This document shows positions 27,101-35,896 of a DNA stretch of 64,000 nucleotides, in pieces. Source of the DNA: CAVUCH01 sp963739995 (GTDB lineage Bacteria; Acidobacteriota; Vicinamibacteria; Vicinamibacterales; JAENWD01); contig CAVUCH010000005.1 in NCBI GenBank assembly GCA_963739995.1, positions 248,001-312,000 of the forward strand. The letters run 5' to 3'. Below the pieces are notes generated by a model. It had not been told where the DNA came from. It worked only from the letters and a program-made list of their open reading frames with translations, and ran no database searches. The stretch's first letter is position 1, and the number at the start of each line of letters is the position of its first letter. A program made the translations under genes and the position numbers.

Positions 27101-29239
27101 GTGACACGCACGATTTCGCTCTCTATTCTTGCGATGGGCTTCCTCGCGTACGGGTGTGCGTCTGCACCCCCTCGCGCGACCGGACCGCCGTCCACGACGT
27201 TCGAGCAGTCGCTCGCCTGGATCATCCGGCTCGAAGACCAGCGCATCCTGCGCGACGAGGCGCCCGCTTCGCCCCCTGAGGCAGCCAGCGCCCCGCGCAA
27301 TCGCCGCGGGCCCGCAGCGGGACCCGCGGCGCCGCCGGTGCCGGATCTCGTCGCCGCGCTGACACAGGGCGATCCACGAGTTCGCCGGCGCGCGGCGTTG
27401 GCGGTCGGGCGGGTCGGGTTGGTGGACGGCATCCTCCCGCTCACGCGCGTGCTGTCGACAGACGCGGATCCTGAAGTGCGGCAGATGGCGGCGTTCGCCC
27501 TCGGGCTGATTGGCCGGGAGGCAGCGACCGCGGCCCTCGTGGCCGCATTGAAGGATGCGTCGCCGCTCGTGCAGGGTCGCGCGGCCGAGGCGCTCGGAGC
27601 GATCGGGGCAAAGGCACATGCGGCGGACATCGCCGCGATGATGCGGCCGCACGTGGACGCGGGGGTGCTGCGCGCGATCACGCCCGACGAGCTCACGTAC
27701 CCGCTCGCGCCCGAAGCGGAAGCCGTTCGTCTCGGGCTGTACGCGTTCGCGCGCCTGAAGGCGTACGACGCGCTTGCCTCGATCGTGCTCACTCCCGACG
27801 GGCGGCCTGTGTCCGAGTGGTGGCCGGTGGCGTACGCACTCGGACGGGCGGAGGACCCACGCGCGGCTGCCGCGCTCACGGCACTCACGCGGAGCGCCGG
27901 CATGTACAGCCGCGCGTTCGCCGCCCGGGGGCTGGGACAGGTCAAGGCATCATCGTCGGAGCCCGTGCTGCTGTCCCTCGCGGAAGACGTCGCCCGCCAG
28001 CCGCTGGTGGCGCTCGAGGCGGTCCGGGCGCTTGCGGCCCTCGAGGCGCGCGCGGCAGCCCCGGTCTTCGTCCGCGTGATGGAAGGGCCTGCCCTCGATA
28101 CCGCATTCAGAACCGAGGTGATCACCGCGCTCGGACGCGTCGGATCGAGCGAACACAGCGAGCGCCTGCTGGACTTTCTCACGGATCCGGCACCGGGAGT
28201 CCGAGCCGCCGCGTTTCGCACGTTGGGGGCCATCGACCGCGAGGGCTTCCTCTCGGCGCTCTCCGGCCTCGAGCCGGATCGGCACTGGACCGTGCGGGCG
28301 GCCGTGGCGTCGACGCTCGGAACACTGGACGGGGAGCAGGCCGTGCCGCTGCTGCTGCCCTTGTTGAAGGATCAGGATCAGCGGGCGGTGCCGGCCGTGC
28401 TCGCCGCGCTCGCCGCGGTGAAGGCGCCCGAGGTCGACCGCATTCTCCTGGAGCATCTGAAGGCCGACGATCCGGTCGTGCGCGCGGCCGCGGCGTCCGC
28501 GCTTGGCGAGCTGCGGCCGGCCGGTACGGCGGACGCCCTGGCGACCGCCTATCGTACGGCCGAGCGGGACCCGACCTATGTGGCGCGCGGCGCCATCATC
28601 GGCGCGCTCGCGAAGTATGATCGCGCCGCGGCGGAGCCCACCCTCATCGCGGCACTCAAAGACAAGGACTGGGCTGTTCGCGTGCGCGCGGCGTCGCTGC
28701 TGCAGACGATCGATCCGGCGCGGGAGGCGGCGGCTACAATCCGTCCCGCTCCGACCACGGTCGACACGGCGACGATTGCGTCGAGCCCGGTCGTGTCGCC
28801 GCCGTACTCCACGCACGTCTACGTGGACACCGACAAGGGGACGATCCAGATCGAGCTCGCGGTGCTCGATGCGCCGCTGACGGCGTTCAGCTTCATCACG
28901 CTCGCCCGCAAGGGCTTCTTCGATGGGCTGAGCATTCATCGCGTTGTACCCGGATTCGTCCTGCAGGACGGCGACCCGCGCGGCGACGGCGAAGGCGGCC
29001 CGGGCTACACGCTCCGTGACGAGATCAACGAGCGTCCGTACCTGCGAGGCACAATCGGCATGGCGCTGGACTGGGAGGAGACCGGCGGCAGCCAGTACTT
29101 CATCACCTACGGCCCGCAGCCACACCTCGACGGTCGTTACACCGTCTTCGGACAGGTCATCGGCGGGATGGAGGTCGTGGAGCAGCTGCGGCCGTGGGAC
29201 GTGGTGCGGCGCGTGCGCGTGTGGGACGGCGTGCGGTAG
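27101..29239 (+). CDS. Lipoprotein fusing HEAT repeats with a cyclophilin domain
   Basis: This is a predicted periplasmic lipoprotein of about 712 residues. The GTG at 27101 starts a signal VTRTISLSILAMGFLAYGC with a lipobox LAYGC. HEAT-type repeats of about 30 residues follow from about residue 65 to 560 (repeated patterns such as DPEVRQMAAFALGLIG and DPVVRAAAASALGEL). The last 140 residues are a cyclophilin-type peptidyl-prolyl isomerase, with VYVDTDKGTIQIEL, IHRVVPGFVLQDGDP including the catalytic Arg, and GGSQYFITYGPQPHLDGRY. The likely role is a folding helper on a protein-binding scaffold. Earlier in-frame starts exist, but they hide the lipobox. The fusion of these domains is seen in Acidobacteriota. 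Confidence 0.85.
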   Translation: MTRTISLSILAMGFLAYGCASAPPRATGPPSTTFEQSLAWIIRLEDQRILRDEAPASPPEAASAPRNRRGPAAGPAAPPVPDLVAALTQGDPRVRRRAALAVGRVGLVDGILPLTRVLSTDADPEVRQMAAFALGLIGREAATAALVAALKDASPLVQGRAAEALGAIGAKAHAADIAAMMRPHVDAGVLRAITPDELTYPLAPEAEAVRLGLYAFARLKAYDALASIVLTPDGRPVSEWWPVAYALGRAEDPRAAAALTALTRSAGMYSRAFAARGLGQVKASSSEPVLLSLAEDVARQPLVALEAVRALAALEARAAAPVFVRVMEGPALDTAFRTEVITALGRVGSSEHSERLLDFLTDPAPGVRAAAFRTLGAIDREGFLSALSGLEPDRHWTVRAAVASTLGTLDGEQAVPLLLPLLKDQDQRAVPAVLAALAAVKAPEVDRILLEHLKADDPVVRAAAASALGELRPAGTADALATAYRTAERDPTYVARGAIIGALAKYDRAAAEPTLIAALKDKDWAVRVRAASLLQTIDPAREAAATIRPAPTTVDTATIASSPVVSPPYSTHVYVDTDKGTIQIELAVLDAPLTAFSFITLARKGFFDGLSIHRVVPGFVLQDGDPRGDGEGGPGYTLRDEINERPYLRGTIGMALDWEETGGSQYFITYGPQPHLDGRYTVFGQVIGGMEVVEQLRPWDVVRRVRVWDGVR

Positions 29240-29247
29240 CGGCGTAC

Positions 29248-29277
29248 AAAAAACGGGGGCGCAAACCTTCGCGCCCC
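29248..29277 (-). terminator. Terminator of the first Lys/Ala peptide gene
   Basis: On the minus strand GGGGCGC pairs with GCGCCCC around an 8-base loop, followed by CG and six T. It lies 20 bases after the peptide stop codon. This is a convincing intrinsic terminator for minus-strand transcription; it does not work for the HEAT gene on the other strand, which has no T run. Confidence 0.8.
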
Positions 29278-29297
29278 ACGGAGAACGGGTCTCGGTC

Positions 29298-29354
29298 TTA
29301 CCGCTTCTTCGCGGCTGCCTTCTTCTTCCCGCCCTTGGCTGCTTTCTTGGCCAT
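29298..29354 (-). CDS. 18-residue Lys/Ala-rich peptide
   Basis: This tiny frame encodes MAKKAAKGGKKKAAAKKR, with 9 lysines and one arginine in 18 residues. A purine-rich AAGGGGGGA lies about seven bases before the ATG, and an intrinsic terminator follows the stop, so it looks like a real expressed unit. A paralogue of 20 residues lies 189 bases upstream on the same strand. The composition resembles the Lys/Ala-rich tails of histone H1-like and HU-like proteins, so RNA or DNA binding is a guess. No strong promoter is visible between the two units. The peptide is too short for standard gene finders. Confidence 0.55.
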   Translation of the reverse strand: MAKKAAKGGKKKAAAKKR

Positions 29355-29505
29355 GCGAATCCCCCCTTTCATCCGTGTGGATATGCGATTGGGTCATCCG
29401 CGCCAGCGCTGGTGAGCTGCCGCCTGGCACGCGTCACGGCCGCTGCCGGATGCCCTCGCGTCGATGCCGCCTTCCCGCGAGCGGAACAAGCGGCGATTCC
29501 TGTAC

Positions 29506-29536
29506 AAAAAGGGGGGGTGTTCGGCTGAACACCCCC
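29506..29536 (-). terminator. Terminator of the second Lys/Ala peptide gene
   Basis: On the minus strand GGGGGTGTTC pairs perfectly with GAACACCCCC (10 bp) around an AGCC loop, followed by CC and TTTTT. It starts six bases after the peptide stop codon. This is the strongest intrinsic terminator in the window. Confidence 0.9.
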
Positions 29537-29542
29537 TGCGGC

Positions 29543-29605
29543 TTACCGCTTCTTCGCGGCCTTCTTCTTGCCGCCAGCGGCCTTCTTCGCAGCTTTCTTC
29601 GCCAT
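29543..29605 (-). CDS. 20-residue Lys/Ala-rich peptide
   Basis: This frame encodes MAKKAAKKAAGGKKKAAKKR, closely related to the 18-residue peptide downstream (MAKKAA, GGKKKAA and KKR are shared). A strong ribosome site, GGAGGAGAA, lies directly upstream of the ATG. A clear promoter (29697-29726) and a perfect terminator (29506-29536) bound it, giving a complete transcription unit of about 185 bases with a roughly 85-base leader. Its charge suggests nucleic-acid binding, by analogy with H1-like tails; that is inference. An alternative is that the transcript is mainly a regulatory RNA. The promoter region is far more AT-rich than its surroundings. Confidence 0.65.
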   Translation of the reverse strand: MAKKAAKKAAGGKKKAAKKR

Positions 29606-29696
29606 TTCTCCTCCAGGAGCGGTGGTTGCTCAGCGTGCCCACCGTTATTGGTTGTAACAACGGGTGGTCTGAGCGGTCCACCCTCATACAAGATGT

Positions 29697-29726
29697 AGAT
29701 TATGGATGAGAAAAATCGTGTGTCAA
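29697..29726 (-). promoter_or_regulatory. Promoter of the Lys/Ala peptide unit
   Basis: On the minus strand a consensus -35 TTGACA (29721-29726) is followed by an 18-base spacer and -10 TAATCT (29697-29702). Two further TTGACA boxes lie upstream on the same strand, near 29756 and 29790, with poorer -10 partners. The surrounding 150 bases are unusually AT-rich. Confidence 0.75.
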
Positions 29727-29887
29727 GCATAAAGTGCGCGAGATTGTCAAAAAAAAGCGATCGATGTGCAATCATTTTTGCTCGTTGCTTGTCAAGTCGA
29801 GCTCTCAGAGCGGGCGCACGTCGAGACCTGCAGCCATGCGGGCCGCGCCCGCGCGTTTTCTGCGGCCGACCGTGTGGTGAAAGCCGA

Positions 29888-31441
29888 TCAACGAGGCGTG
29901 CGAAGGGGTGCGTGCGCCTTGAGACGCGCGACTTCACGTGCGGCGAGCTGCCGCGTACGCGCGTCGGCGCCGAACACGCGGCTCGCGTTGCGATAGGACT
30001 CGATCGCGCCGGCGCGATCGTCGGACGACTCGAGCAGCGCGGCGCGTTCGACGTACGCGCGGGCGAGGAACACGGGCGGCGCGACCGGGCGCGCCGCGAT
30101 GACGCGGCCGAACAGCATGATGGCCCGGTCGAATTCGGCGCGCGCACGGTGGACGCGAGCCCTGCGGAAGGCAGCGACCGGATCGCCCGGTCGTAGCGCC
30201 AGCGCACGATCGAGGGCCCGCTCCGCCTCGTCGAGCGCGCCGCGTTCGTATGCGCGCCAGCCGGCGAGCGAGAGCGCGTACGCCTGGCCGTTCACCGGAT
30301 CCGCGGCGCGCCGCAGCCCTTCGCGTGCCGCGTCGGCGAGGCCGGCCGGATCGCGCCGCGGTGCTGCAGTGATGGCTGCGCGGTACGCGGCGAGCGCCTG
30401 CGACCGCCGGCCGAGCCGCGCCTCGAATCGCCCGCGCAGCAGCTGGGCGCGCGCGAGCGCGGCGTACGGTGCTGCCGGCGGATCGCGAATGATGGCGCCC
30501 ACGAGATCGAGCGCCCGATCCGTTTCGTAGAGCTCGTCGAGCCGCTCGGCCGCGCCGAGGCGTGCGCGCGCCGCGGCGAGTGGCGCCGCATGCACCCGCC
30601 CGGCGTCGGCCGCCGCCAGCAGTTCCTGCCACGTGGCGAGGCTCGCCGATGGATCGTGGAAGTGCTGCTCCTCGACTTCAGCGATTCGTTGCGGGAAGAG
30701 CGGATTGCGCGGGTAGCGGGCGTGCAGCCCCTGCAGCACCGCTAGGCCGCGCTGCGGCTGCTCCTCGTACCAGAAGTAGATCCAGTGCAGCTGGTAGTCG
30801 GCCTCGCCGCGAAGCAGCGTGCCGTGTTTGCGCGCAAACAGCATGTCGCGCAACCCGCCGACGCGGTCGCCGCCGGGCAGCAGCAGCAGGAAGCGAAGGA
30901 ACTTGGCGGCCGCGGGCGCAACATCGGCGTAGTACTTGTAGAGACCGATCCCGAAGCGCGCGTCGTGGAGGGACGGGTCCAGCGCGAGCGCCTGCTCGAG
31001 CGCCCACTTGATCCGCTTGCCGTCTCGAGCGGCCGCGACCCGTTCGGCTCGGAGCACCTTCCACTGCACGCGGGCGCCGTAGGCCGCTCCCAGATAGAAC
31101 CACGCTTCCGCGCGCTGCGGTTCGCTCATCGTCCACGCGTCAGCAGCCGCGATTGCCGCCTCGACCCTCCGTTCGAACTCCGCATCGAGCGCCGTGCTCT
31201 CGTCATCGAGCTGGATCTGCCACCAGAGCGCACTGACGTGCAGGAGCTGGCACGCCACCGGCGGCGCCGGGCCGCAGACGCGTGCTGTGGCCGCGGCCGC
31301 AGTGTCGAACGCGGCGTCGAGGATGAGGTCGTAGACCGCGGCAAGGCGGGCGGCTTCGGTGAGCGGTGCCGAGGAGGTGGCGGCTCCACCGTTGAGCATC
31401 GCAAGCGCCGCGAGCACCAGCCCCGCGCGCCCGAGTGTCAC
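29888..31441 (-). CDS. Exported TPR-rich protein
   Basis: This is a protein of about 517 residues with no named family. The GTG at 31441 gives a short N-terminal hydrophobic segment (GRAGLVLAALAMLNGGAATS) that looks like a signal peptide or anchor. Helical Ala-rich repeats follow, with TPR-like units that are clearest in the C-terminal 150 residues (RAYERGALDEAERALDRALA and DPVAAFRRARVHRARAEFD). The middle part, with ALDPSLHDARFGIGLYKYY, is a weaker helical region. The start overlaps the ddl stop by four bases (GTGA), so it is translated with ddl. The role is probably envelope-related, judged from the neighbour only. Confidence 0.7.
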   Translation of the reverse strand: MTLGRAGLVLAALAMLNGGAATSSAPLTEAARLAAVYDLILDAAFDTAAAATARVCGPAPPVACQLLHVSALWWQIQLDDESTALDAEFERRVEAAIAAADAWTMSEPQRAEAWFYLGAAYGARVQWKVLRAERVAAARDGKRIKWALEQALALDPSLHDARFGIGLYKYYADVAPAAAKFLRFLLLLPGGDRVGGLRDMLFARKHGTLLRGEADYQLHWIYFWYEEQPQRGLAVLQGLHARYPRNPLFPQRIAEVEEQHFHDPSASLATWQELLAAADAGRVHAAPLAAARARLGAAERLDELYETDRALDLVGAIIRDPPAAPYAALARAQLLRGRFEARLGRRSQALAAYRAAITAAPRRDPAGLADAAREGLRRAADPVNGQAYALSLAGWRAYERGALDEAERALDRALALRPGDPVAAFRRARVHRARAEFDRAIMLFGRVIAARPVAPPVFLARAYVERAALLESSDDRAGAIESYRNASRVFGADARTRQLAAREVARLKAHAPLRTPR

Positions 31442-32592
31442 ACCACGCTCGTCCGCAGCCGTTGCTTGTCGGCGTGGCGCGCGAGGGCGAGCCGGATGAG
31501 GCGATCGAGCAGCGCCGGATATTCGAGCCCGCTGGCGGCCCACAGCTTCGCAAACATGCTGATGGTCGTGAACCCTGGGATGGTGTTCAGCTCGTTGACG
31601 AACAGCTGTCCGGTGCGCCGCGACAGCAGGAAGTCCACCCGCGCCATCCCGGCGGCATCGATGGCGCGGAACGCCTCGACCGCCATGTGGCGGATCGTGT
31701 CCAGCTGTTCGCCAGGGAGCGGCGCAGGGATGACGATTGCCGACTGGTCGTCCAGGTACTTCGCCTCGTAGTCGTAGAACTCACGATTCGGCACGATCTC
31801 ACCTGGCACGGAGGCCTCGGGATCCTCGTTGCCAAGCACCGCGCACTCGATCTCCCGGGCCTCCGGTACCGCCTGCTCGACGAGCACCTTGCGATCGAAC
31901 TCGAACGCGAGATCGATCCCTTGGACCAGCGCGTCCCGGTCGGCGGCTTTCGAGATGCCGACGCTCGAGCCGAGATTGGCGGGCTTGACGAAAAGCGGAT
32001 AGCCAAAGGTCGCGGCGCAGCCCCTGGCGATGGCGTCGCGCTCCCGGTCCCATTCATGGCGCAGCACCACCCGCCCGGGGCTGACCGGCAAACCGGCCGC
32101 GGCGAAGACAACTTTCATGACGGCCTTGTCCATGCCGACCGCCGAGGCCAGCACGCCGGGGCCGACGTAGGGGAGATTCGCGAGCTCCAGCAGCCCCTGC
32201 ACCGTGCCGTCCTCCCCGAGCGGCCCGTGCAGCACGGGAAATACGACGTCGAGACTGAGGCCGGTGACGTAGGCGTTCTTCCCCTCGTCGGACCGGCTGC
32301 GCTCGATGGTCAGCAACGGCTCGTCGGCCGGGTACGCCACCATGTGGGTCTGGCGGCCGCCGCGCGCCGGGTGGGAGGACTGGATGCGCGCCTGCTCGAT
32401 CACCTCCGAGGCGGCGAGCGCTGTCGGCGGGCGATCCGCGATGAGCCAGCGCCCGTCCTTCTCGATGCGAATGGGAATGGGCTCGAACCGACCGCGGTCG
32501 AGGTACTTGAAGATCGAGGCGGCCGATGCGATCGAGACCTCGTGCTCACCCGAGCGGCCGCCGTAGATGATGCCGATGCGAAGTTTCTTCAC
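31438..32592 (-). CDS. ddl: D-alanine--D-alanine ligase
   Basis: This ATP-grasp enzyme makes the D-Ala-D-Ala dipeptide of peptidoglycan. The protein is 384 residues. The N-terminal block LRIGIIYGGRSGEHEVSIAS is characteristic. The ATP-grasp core shows PLFVKPANLGSSVGISKA, VEQAVPEAREIECAVLG and, near the end, FVNELNTIPGFTTISMFAKL. The GTG at 32592 is the start that begins exactly at this family N-terminus; the upstream frame is low-complexity. Length and the YDYEAKYLDD region fit the longer DdlA-type enzymes. It overlaps the following TPR gene by four bases and is divergent from tgt across a 133-base gap. Confidence 0.96.
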   Translation of the reverse strand: MKKLRIGIIYGGRSGEHEVSIASAASIFKYLDRGRFEPIPIRIEKDGRWLIADRPPTALAASEVIEQARIQSSHPARGGRQTHMVAYPADEPLLTIERSRSDEGKNAYVTGLSLDVVFPVLHGPLGEDGTVQGLLELANLPYVGPGVLASAVGMDKAVMKVVFAAAGLPVSPGRVVLRHEWDRERDAIARGCAATFGYPLFVKPANLGSSVGISKAADRDALVQGIDLAFEFDRKVLVEQAVPEAREIECAVLGNEDPEASVPGEIVPNREFYDYEAKYLDDQSAIVIPAPLPGEQLDTIRHMAVEAFRAIDAAGMARVDFLLSRRTGQLFVNELNTIPGFTTISMFAKLWAASGLEYPALLDRLIRLALARHADKQRLRTSVV

Positions 32593-32725
32593 GCCGGACG
32601 TGGCCTCCCGGCCGCAGAATGCAGACGCGCACCTCGCGCCAGGCGCGTTCAGGTGCGGGCGCTGCTGGGTGGCCCCACTAATATACCTGCTTAGCTGCCG
32701 CGTTCCGCGTGCGCCGGCCCTGATT

Positions 32726-33883
32726 ATGTCGTTCGCCTTCCAGTTGCTCCACACCGACGGCCGCGCACGCCGCGGCACGCTGCACACACCCCATGGCGTG
32801 GTGCAGACTCCCGTGTTCATGCCGGTCGGCACGCAAGGTGCGGTCAAGGCCCTTACGCATGCGCAGCTGGAAGAGGCGGGCGCCGAGATCATTCTCGGCA
32901 ACACCTACCACCTGCATCTGCGCCCCGGCGATCCGCTCATAGCCCGCCGCGGCGGGCTGCACCGTTTTACGGGGTGGACGCGCCCGATTCTGACCGACAG
33001 CGGCGGCTACCAGGTGTTCAGCCTGAGCGGCCGTCGCAAGCTCGCGGAAGAGGGCGTCACGTTCCGCTCGCATCTGGATGGCAGCGTGCACGTCCTGTCG
33101 CCCGAGCGTGTGGTGGACATCCAGGCGCGGCTCGGGTCGGACATCGCGATGACCTTCGACGAGTGTTTAACCTACCCGGCGGCGCACGCGGACGCGGAGG
33201 TCTCGATGACGCGCACGCTGCGGTGGGCGCGCCGCGCCCGGGACCGGTTCCTCGCAGTACGGGACGGGGCCGACGACGAGGTGGCCGTCACGAACACCGG
33301 GCAGGCGCAGTTTGGCATCGTGCAGGGCAGTGTGTACCCGGACCTGCGCGAGCGTAGCGTCGAGGGCACCCTCGCGTTCGGGTTCGAGGCGTACGCCATC
33401 GGCGGCCTGAGCGTCGGCGAGCCCGTCGATCTCATGTACGACATCACGCAGGGCGTGTGCGCCCAGCTGCCCGCGGACCGCCCGCGGTATCTGATGGGCA
33501 CTGGCACGCCGCTCGACCTGGTCGAGTGCGTGGCACGCGGAATAGACATGTTCGACTGCGTGATGCCGACCCGGAACGCCCGCAACGGCCAGCTCTTCAC
33601 CCGTACCGGCCGGATCAACATCAAGAACGCGGCCTGGGCAGAGGACGAACGGCCCGCGGACGAGGTATGCCGGTGCTACACGTGCCGCACGTGTTCGCGG
33701 GCCTATCTGCGGCACCTGTACATGGCCGGGGAGATGACGGGGGCCACGCTGAACACGCTGCACAATGTCCAGTTTTACCTTGACACTATGCAATCGATCA
33801 GGGACGCTATTGAATTCGGTCGCTTCGAAGTATTCAGACAAGAGTTTCACCAGGCCTGGTCCCGCCGATCGTCACGTTCATGA
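32726..33883 (+). CDS. tgt: tRNA-guanine transglycosylase
   Basis: This enzyme swaps guanine-34 of certain tRNAs for preQ1 in queuosine synthesis. The protein is 385 residues. The base-binding block ILTDSGGYQVFSLSG and the nucleophile region DMFDCVMPTRNARNGQLFT are intact. The zinc site is CRCYTCRTCSRAYLRHLY with the distal histidine. The ATG at 32726 gives MSFAFQLLHTDGRARRGTLH, the normal start; the longer upstream frame is not conserved. Its stop overlaps the yajC start by four bases (ATGA). The order tgt-yajC-secD-secF is a classic bacterial operon. Confidence 0.97.
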   Translation: MSFAFQLLHTDGRARRGTLHTPHGVVQTPVFMPVGTQGAVKALTHAQLEEAGAEIILGNTYHLHLRPGDPLIARRGGLHRFTGWTRPILTDSGGYQVFSLSGRRKLAEEGVTFRSHLDGSVHVLSPERVVDIQARLGSDIAMTFDECLTYPAAHADAEVSMTRTLRWARRARDRFLAVRDGADDEVAVTNTGQAQFGIVQGSVYPDLRERSVEGTLAFGFEAYAIGGLSVGEPVDLMYDITQGVCAQLPADRPRYLMGTGTPLDLVECVARGIDMFDCVMPTRNARNGQLFTRTGRINIKNAAWAEDERPADEVCRCYTCRTCSRAYLRHLYMAGEMTGATLNTLHNVQFYLDTMQSIRDAIEFGRFEVFRQEFHQAWSRRSSRS

Positions 33884-34236
33884 CATTCGTGCTCCCGTTC
33901 GACGCACGCCTCGTGCTGGCCATGGGTGCGCCCCCGGAAGGTGGCGTGAGCCCGCTGGTTCAGCTGTTGCCGTTCGCGTTGATCCTGGCCATCTTCTACC
34001 TGGTCATCCTGCTCCCGATGCGCCGGCGACAGAAGAAGGTGCAGGAGTTCCTCGCCGCGCTGAAGGTCGGGGACAAGGTGGTCACCACGGGTGGGCTCTA
34101 TGGTGTCGTGACCAAGCTGGGTGACAAGGCGCTCCAGATCCAGATTGCCGACCGCGTGCGCGTCGAGGTGTCGCGCGGCGCCGTTGTCGGCTACCAAGGC
34201 CAGGACCCAGTGGTCCCGGAGAGTACGACCACGTAA
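33880..34236 (+). CDS. yajC: Preprotein translocase accessory subunit YajC
   Basis: This small membrane protein associates with SecDF and YidC at the Sec translocon. The protein is 118 residues. One membrane segment (about 26-45, LLPFALILAIFYLVILLPM) is followed by the typical RRRQKKVQEFLAALKVGDKV and VVTTGGLYGVVTKLGD. The N-terminus carries about 20 extra residues. It is translationally coupled to tgt and followed by secD 75 bases later. Confidence 0.95.
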   Translation: MTFVLPFDARLVLAMGAPPEGGVSPLVQLLPFALILAIFYLVILLPMRRRQKKVQEFLAALKVGDKVVTTGGLYGVVTKLGDKALQIQIADRVRVEVSRGAVVGYQGQDPVVPESTTT

Positions 34237-34311
34237 GCACGAAGGCTGAACGTGTGGGCGACCTGCCGGCGGGCAGGACGGTGGTGCCCCGTTCATCCGA
34301 AGAGAAGAGGC

Positions 34312-35874
34312 ATGGCGAAGAACCTGCGTTGGAGGCTCCTCGCGATCGCTGCGGTGATCGCGCTCGGGGTCTGGATGATCTACCCGGTCCACGAAAAAGT
34401 CCGGCTCGGCCTCGACCTCAAGGGGGGAGTGCACCTGGTGCTCCGGGTGCAGACCGACGAGGCGCTGCGCGTCGAGAGCGAGGCGTCCATGGAGCGCTTG
34501 CGGAGCGAACTGGCCAAGGCCGGCGCGACGGGTGTGACGGCCACCGTCGTGAGCCCCACGGTTTTCGAGCTCCGGGGCGTGCCGGATGCGCAGTCAGCGC
34601 TCCTGGGCCAGCTCGCCACCGAAATCGAGCACACGTACAACCGTGAGTCCGGCGCGGGCGGCACCTATCGGTTCGTCATGAAGCCGAACATCGCGGTGCA
34701 GATGGCCGACGACACCGTCGCGCAGGCGATCCGCACGATCGAGAACCGTGTGAACGAGCTCGGCGTCGCCGAGCCCGTGGTGGCGCGACATGGCGGCAGG
34801 GATCAGATCCTCGTGCAGCTCCCGGGCGTCACCGACGTTGCGCGGGCGAAGGAGATCATCCGCTCGACCGCCTTGCTCGAGCTGAAGCTGGTCGAGCAGG
34901 GCCCCGCCGATACCAAGGAGGCGTTGCTCCAGGCCACCAACGGCGCGGAGCCTCCCGGGCAGGAGGTCGTCTCCGGGATCGGCGACGCCGCGGCGCCCGG
35001 CCAGCGGCCCTCGACGATGTACTACCTCGTGCAGAAGACGCCGGTTATCACAGGCCGCGATCTGCGGACGGCCCGCCCCACTCTTGACGAGTACAACAAG
35101 CCGGCGGTCAGCTTCTCCCTGAAGCAGGACGGAGCCGTGAAGTTCGGGAACGCGACGAGCGCGAACATCGGACGCCGCCTCGCGATCATCCTGGACAAGC
35201 GGGTGCACTCGGCGCCCGTCATCGAGGGCCGCATTACCGATGAGGGGCGTATCTCCGGCAGCTTCACGCAGCAGGAGGCGGGCGACCTGTCCCTGACCCT
35301 GCGATCGGGCGCGCTGCCGGCGTCACTCACCTACCTGGAGGAGCGTACGGTTGGGCCGAGCCTTGGCCGCGACTCCATCCGGGCTGGGCTTCTAGCGTCG
35401 CTGGTGGGCCTGAGCCTCGTGGTCGTGTTCATGCTGGTCTTCTACAAGCTGTCGGGCATCAATGCGATCGTCGCCATGGCCATCAATCTTCTCGTGCTGC
35501 TGGCGTTGATGGCGTATTTCGGGGCGACCATGACCCTACCCGGCATTGCCGGCTTCATTCTGACGATCGGCATGGGAGTGGATTCCAACGTGCTGATCTT
35601 CGAGCGGATCAAGGAAGAGCTGTCCGCGCAGAAGGGCGTGAAGGCGGCCGTCGCCGCCGGGTTCGATCGGGTGTTTCTCACGATCCTCGACACGCACGTC
35701 TCGTCTCTCATCGCAGCGGCGTTCCTCTTCCAGTTCGGGACGGGACCCATCCGGGGATTCGCGGTGACGCTCAGCATCGGACTGCTCACCAACGTGTTCA
35801 CGTCCGTGTTCGTCTCGCGCACGCTCTTTGAGCTGGCGCTTGCGCGGCGGCGAGCCGGTTCGCTGAGCATCTAG
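34312..35874 (+). CDS. secD: Protein translocase subunit SecD
   Basis: This inner-membrane RND-family subunit uses the proton gradient to pull exported proteins across. The protein is 520 residues. Membrane segment 1 lies near the start (LLAIAAVIALGVWMIYP), followed by GLDLKGGVHLVL (33-44), a large periplasmic domain with the P1 head, and five further membrane segments from about residue 350 (for example SLVGLSLVVVFMLVFYKL and GFILTIGMGVDSNVLIFERI). The conserved acidic GVDSNVLIFERIKEE region is present. The start at 34312 is preferred because the upstream in-frame residues are not family-like. Confidence 0.97.
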   Translation: MAKNLRWRLLAIAAVIALGVWMIYPVHEKVRLGLDLKGGVHLVLRVQTDEALRVESEASMERLRSELAKAGATGVTATVVSPTVFELRGVPDAQSALLGQLATEIEHTYNRESGAGGTYRFVMKPNIAVQMADDTVAQAIRTIENRVNELGVAEPVVARHGGRDQILVQLPGVTDVARAKEIIRSTALLELKLVEQGPADTKEALLQATNGAEPPGQEVVSGIGDAAAPGQRPSTMYYLVQKTPVITGRDLRTARPTLDEYNKPAVSFSLKQDGAVKFGNATSANIGRRLAIILDKRVHSAPVIEGRITDEGRISGSFTQQEAGDLSLTLRSGALPASLTYLEERTVGPSLGRDSIRAGLLASLVGLSLVVVFMLVFYKLSGINAIVAMAINLLVLLALMAYFGATMTLPGIAGFILTIGMGVDSNVLIFERIKEELSAQKGVKAAVAAGFDRVFLTILDTHVSSLIAAAFLFQFGTGPIRGFAVTLSIGLLTNVFTSVFVSRTLFELALARRRAGSLSI

Positions 35875-35896
35875 ACGGGCACAGAGGCATCGGTCC

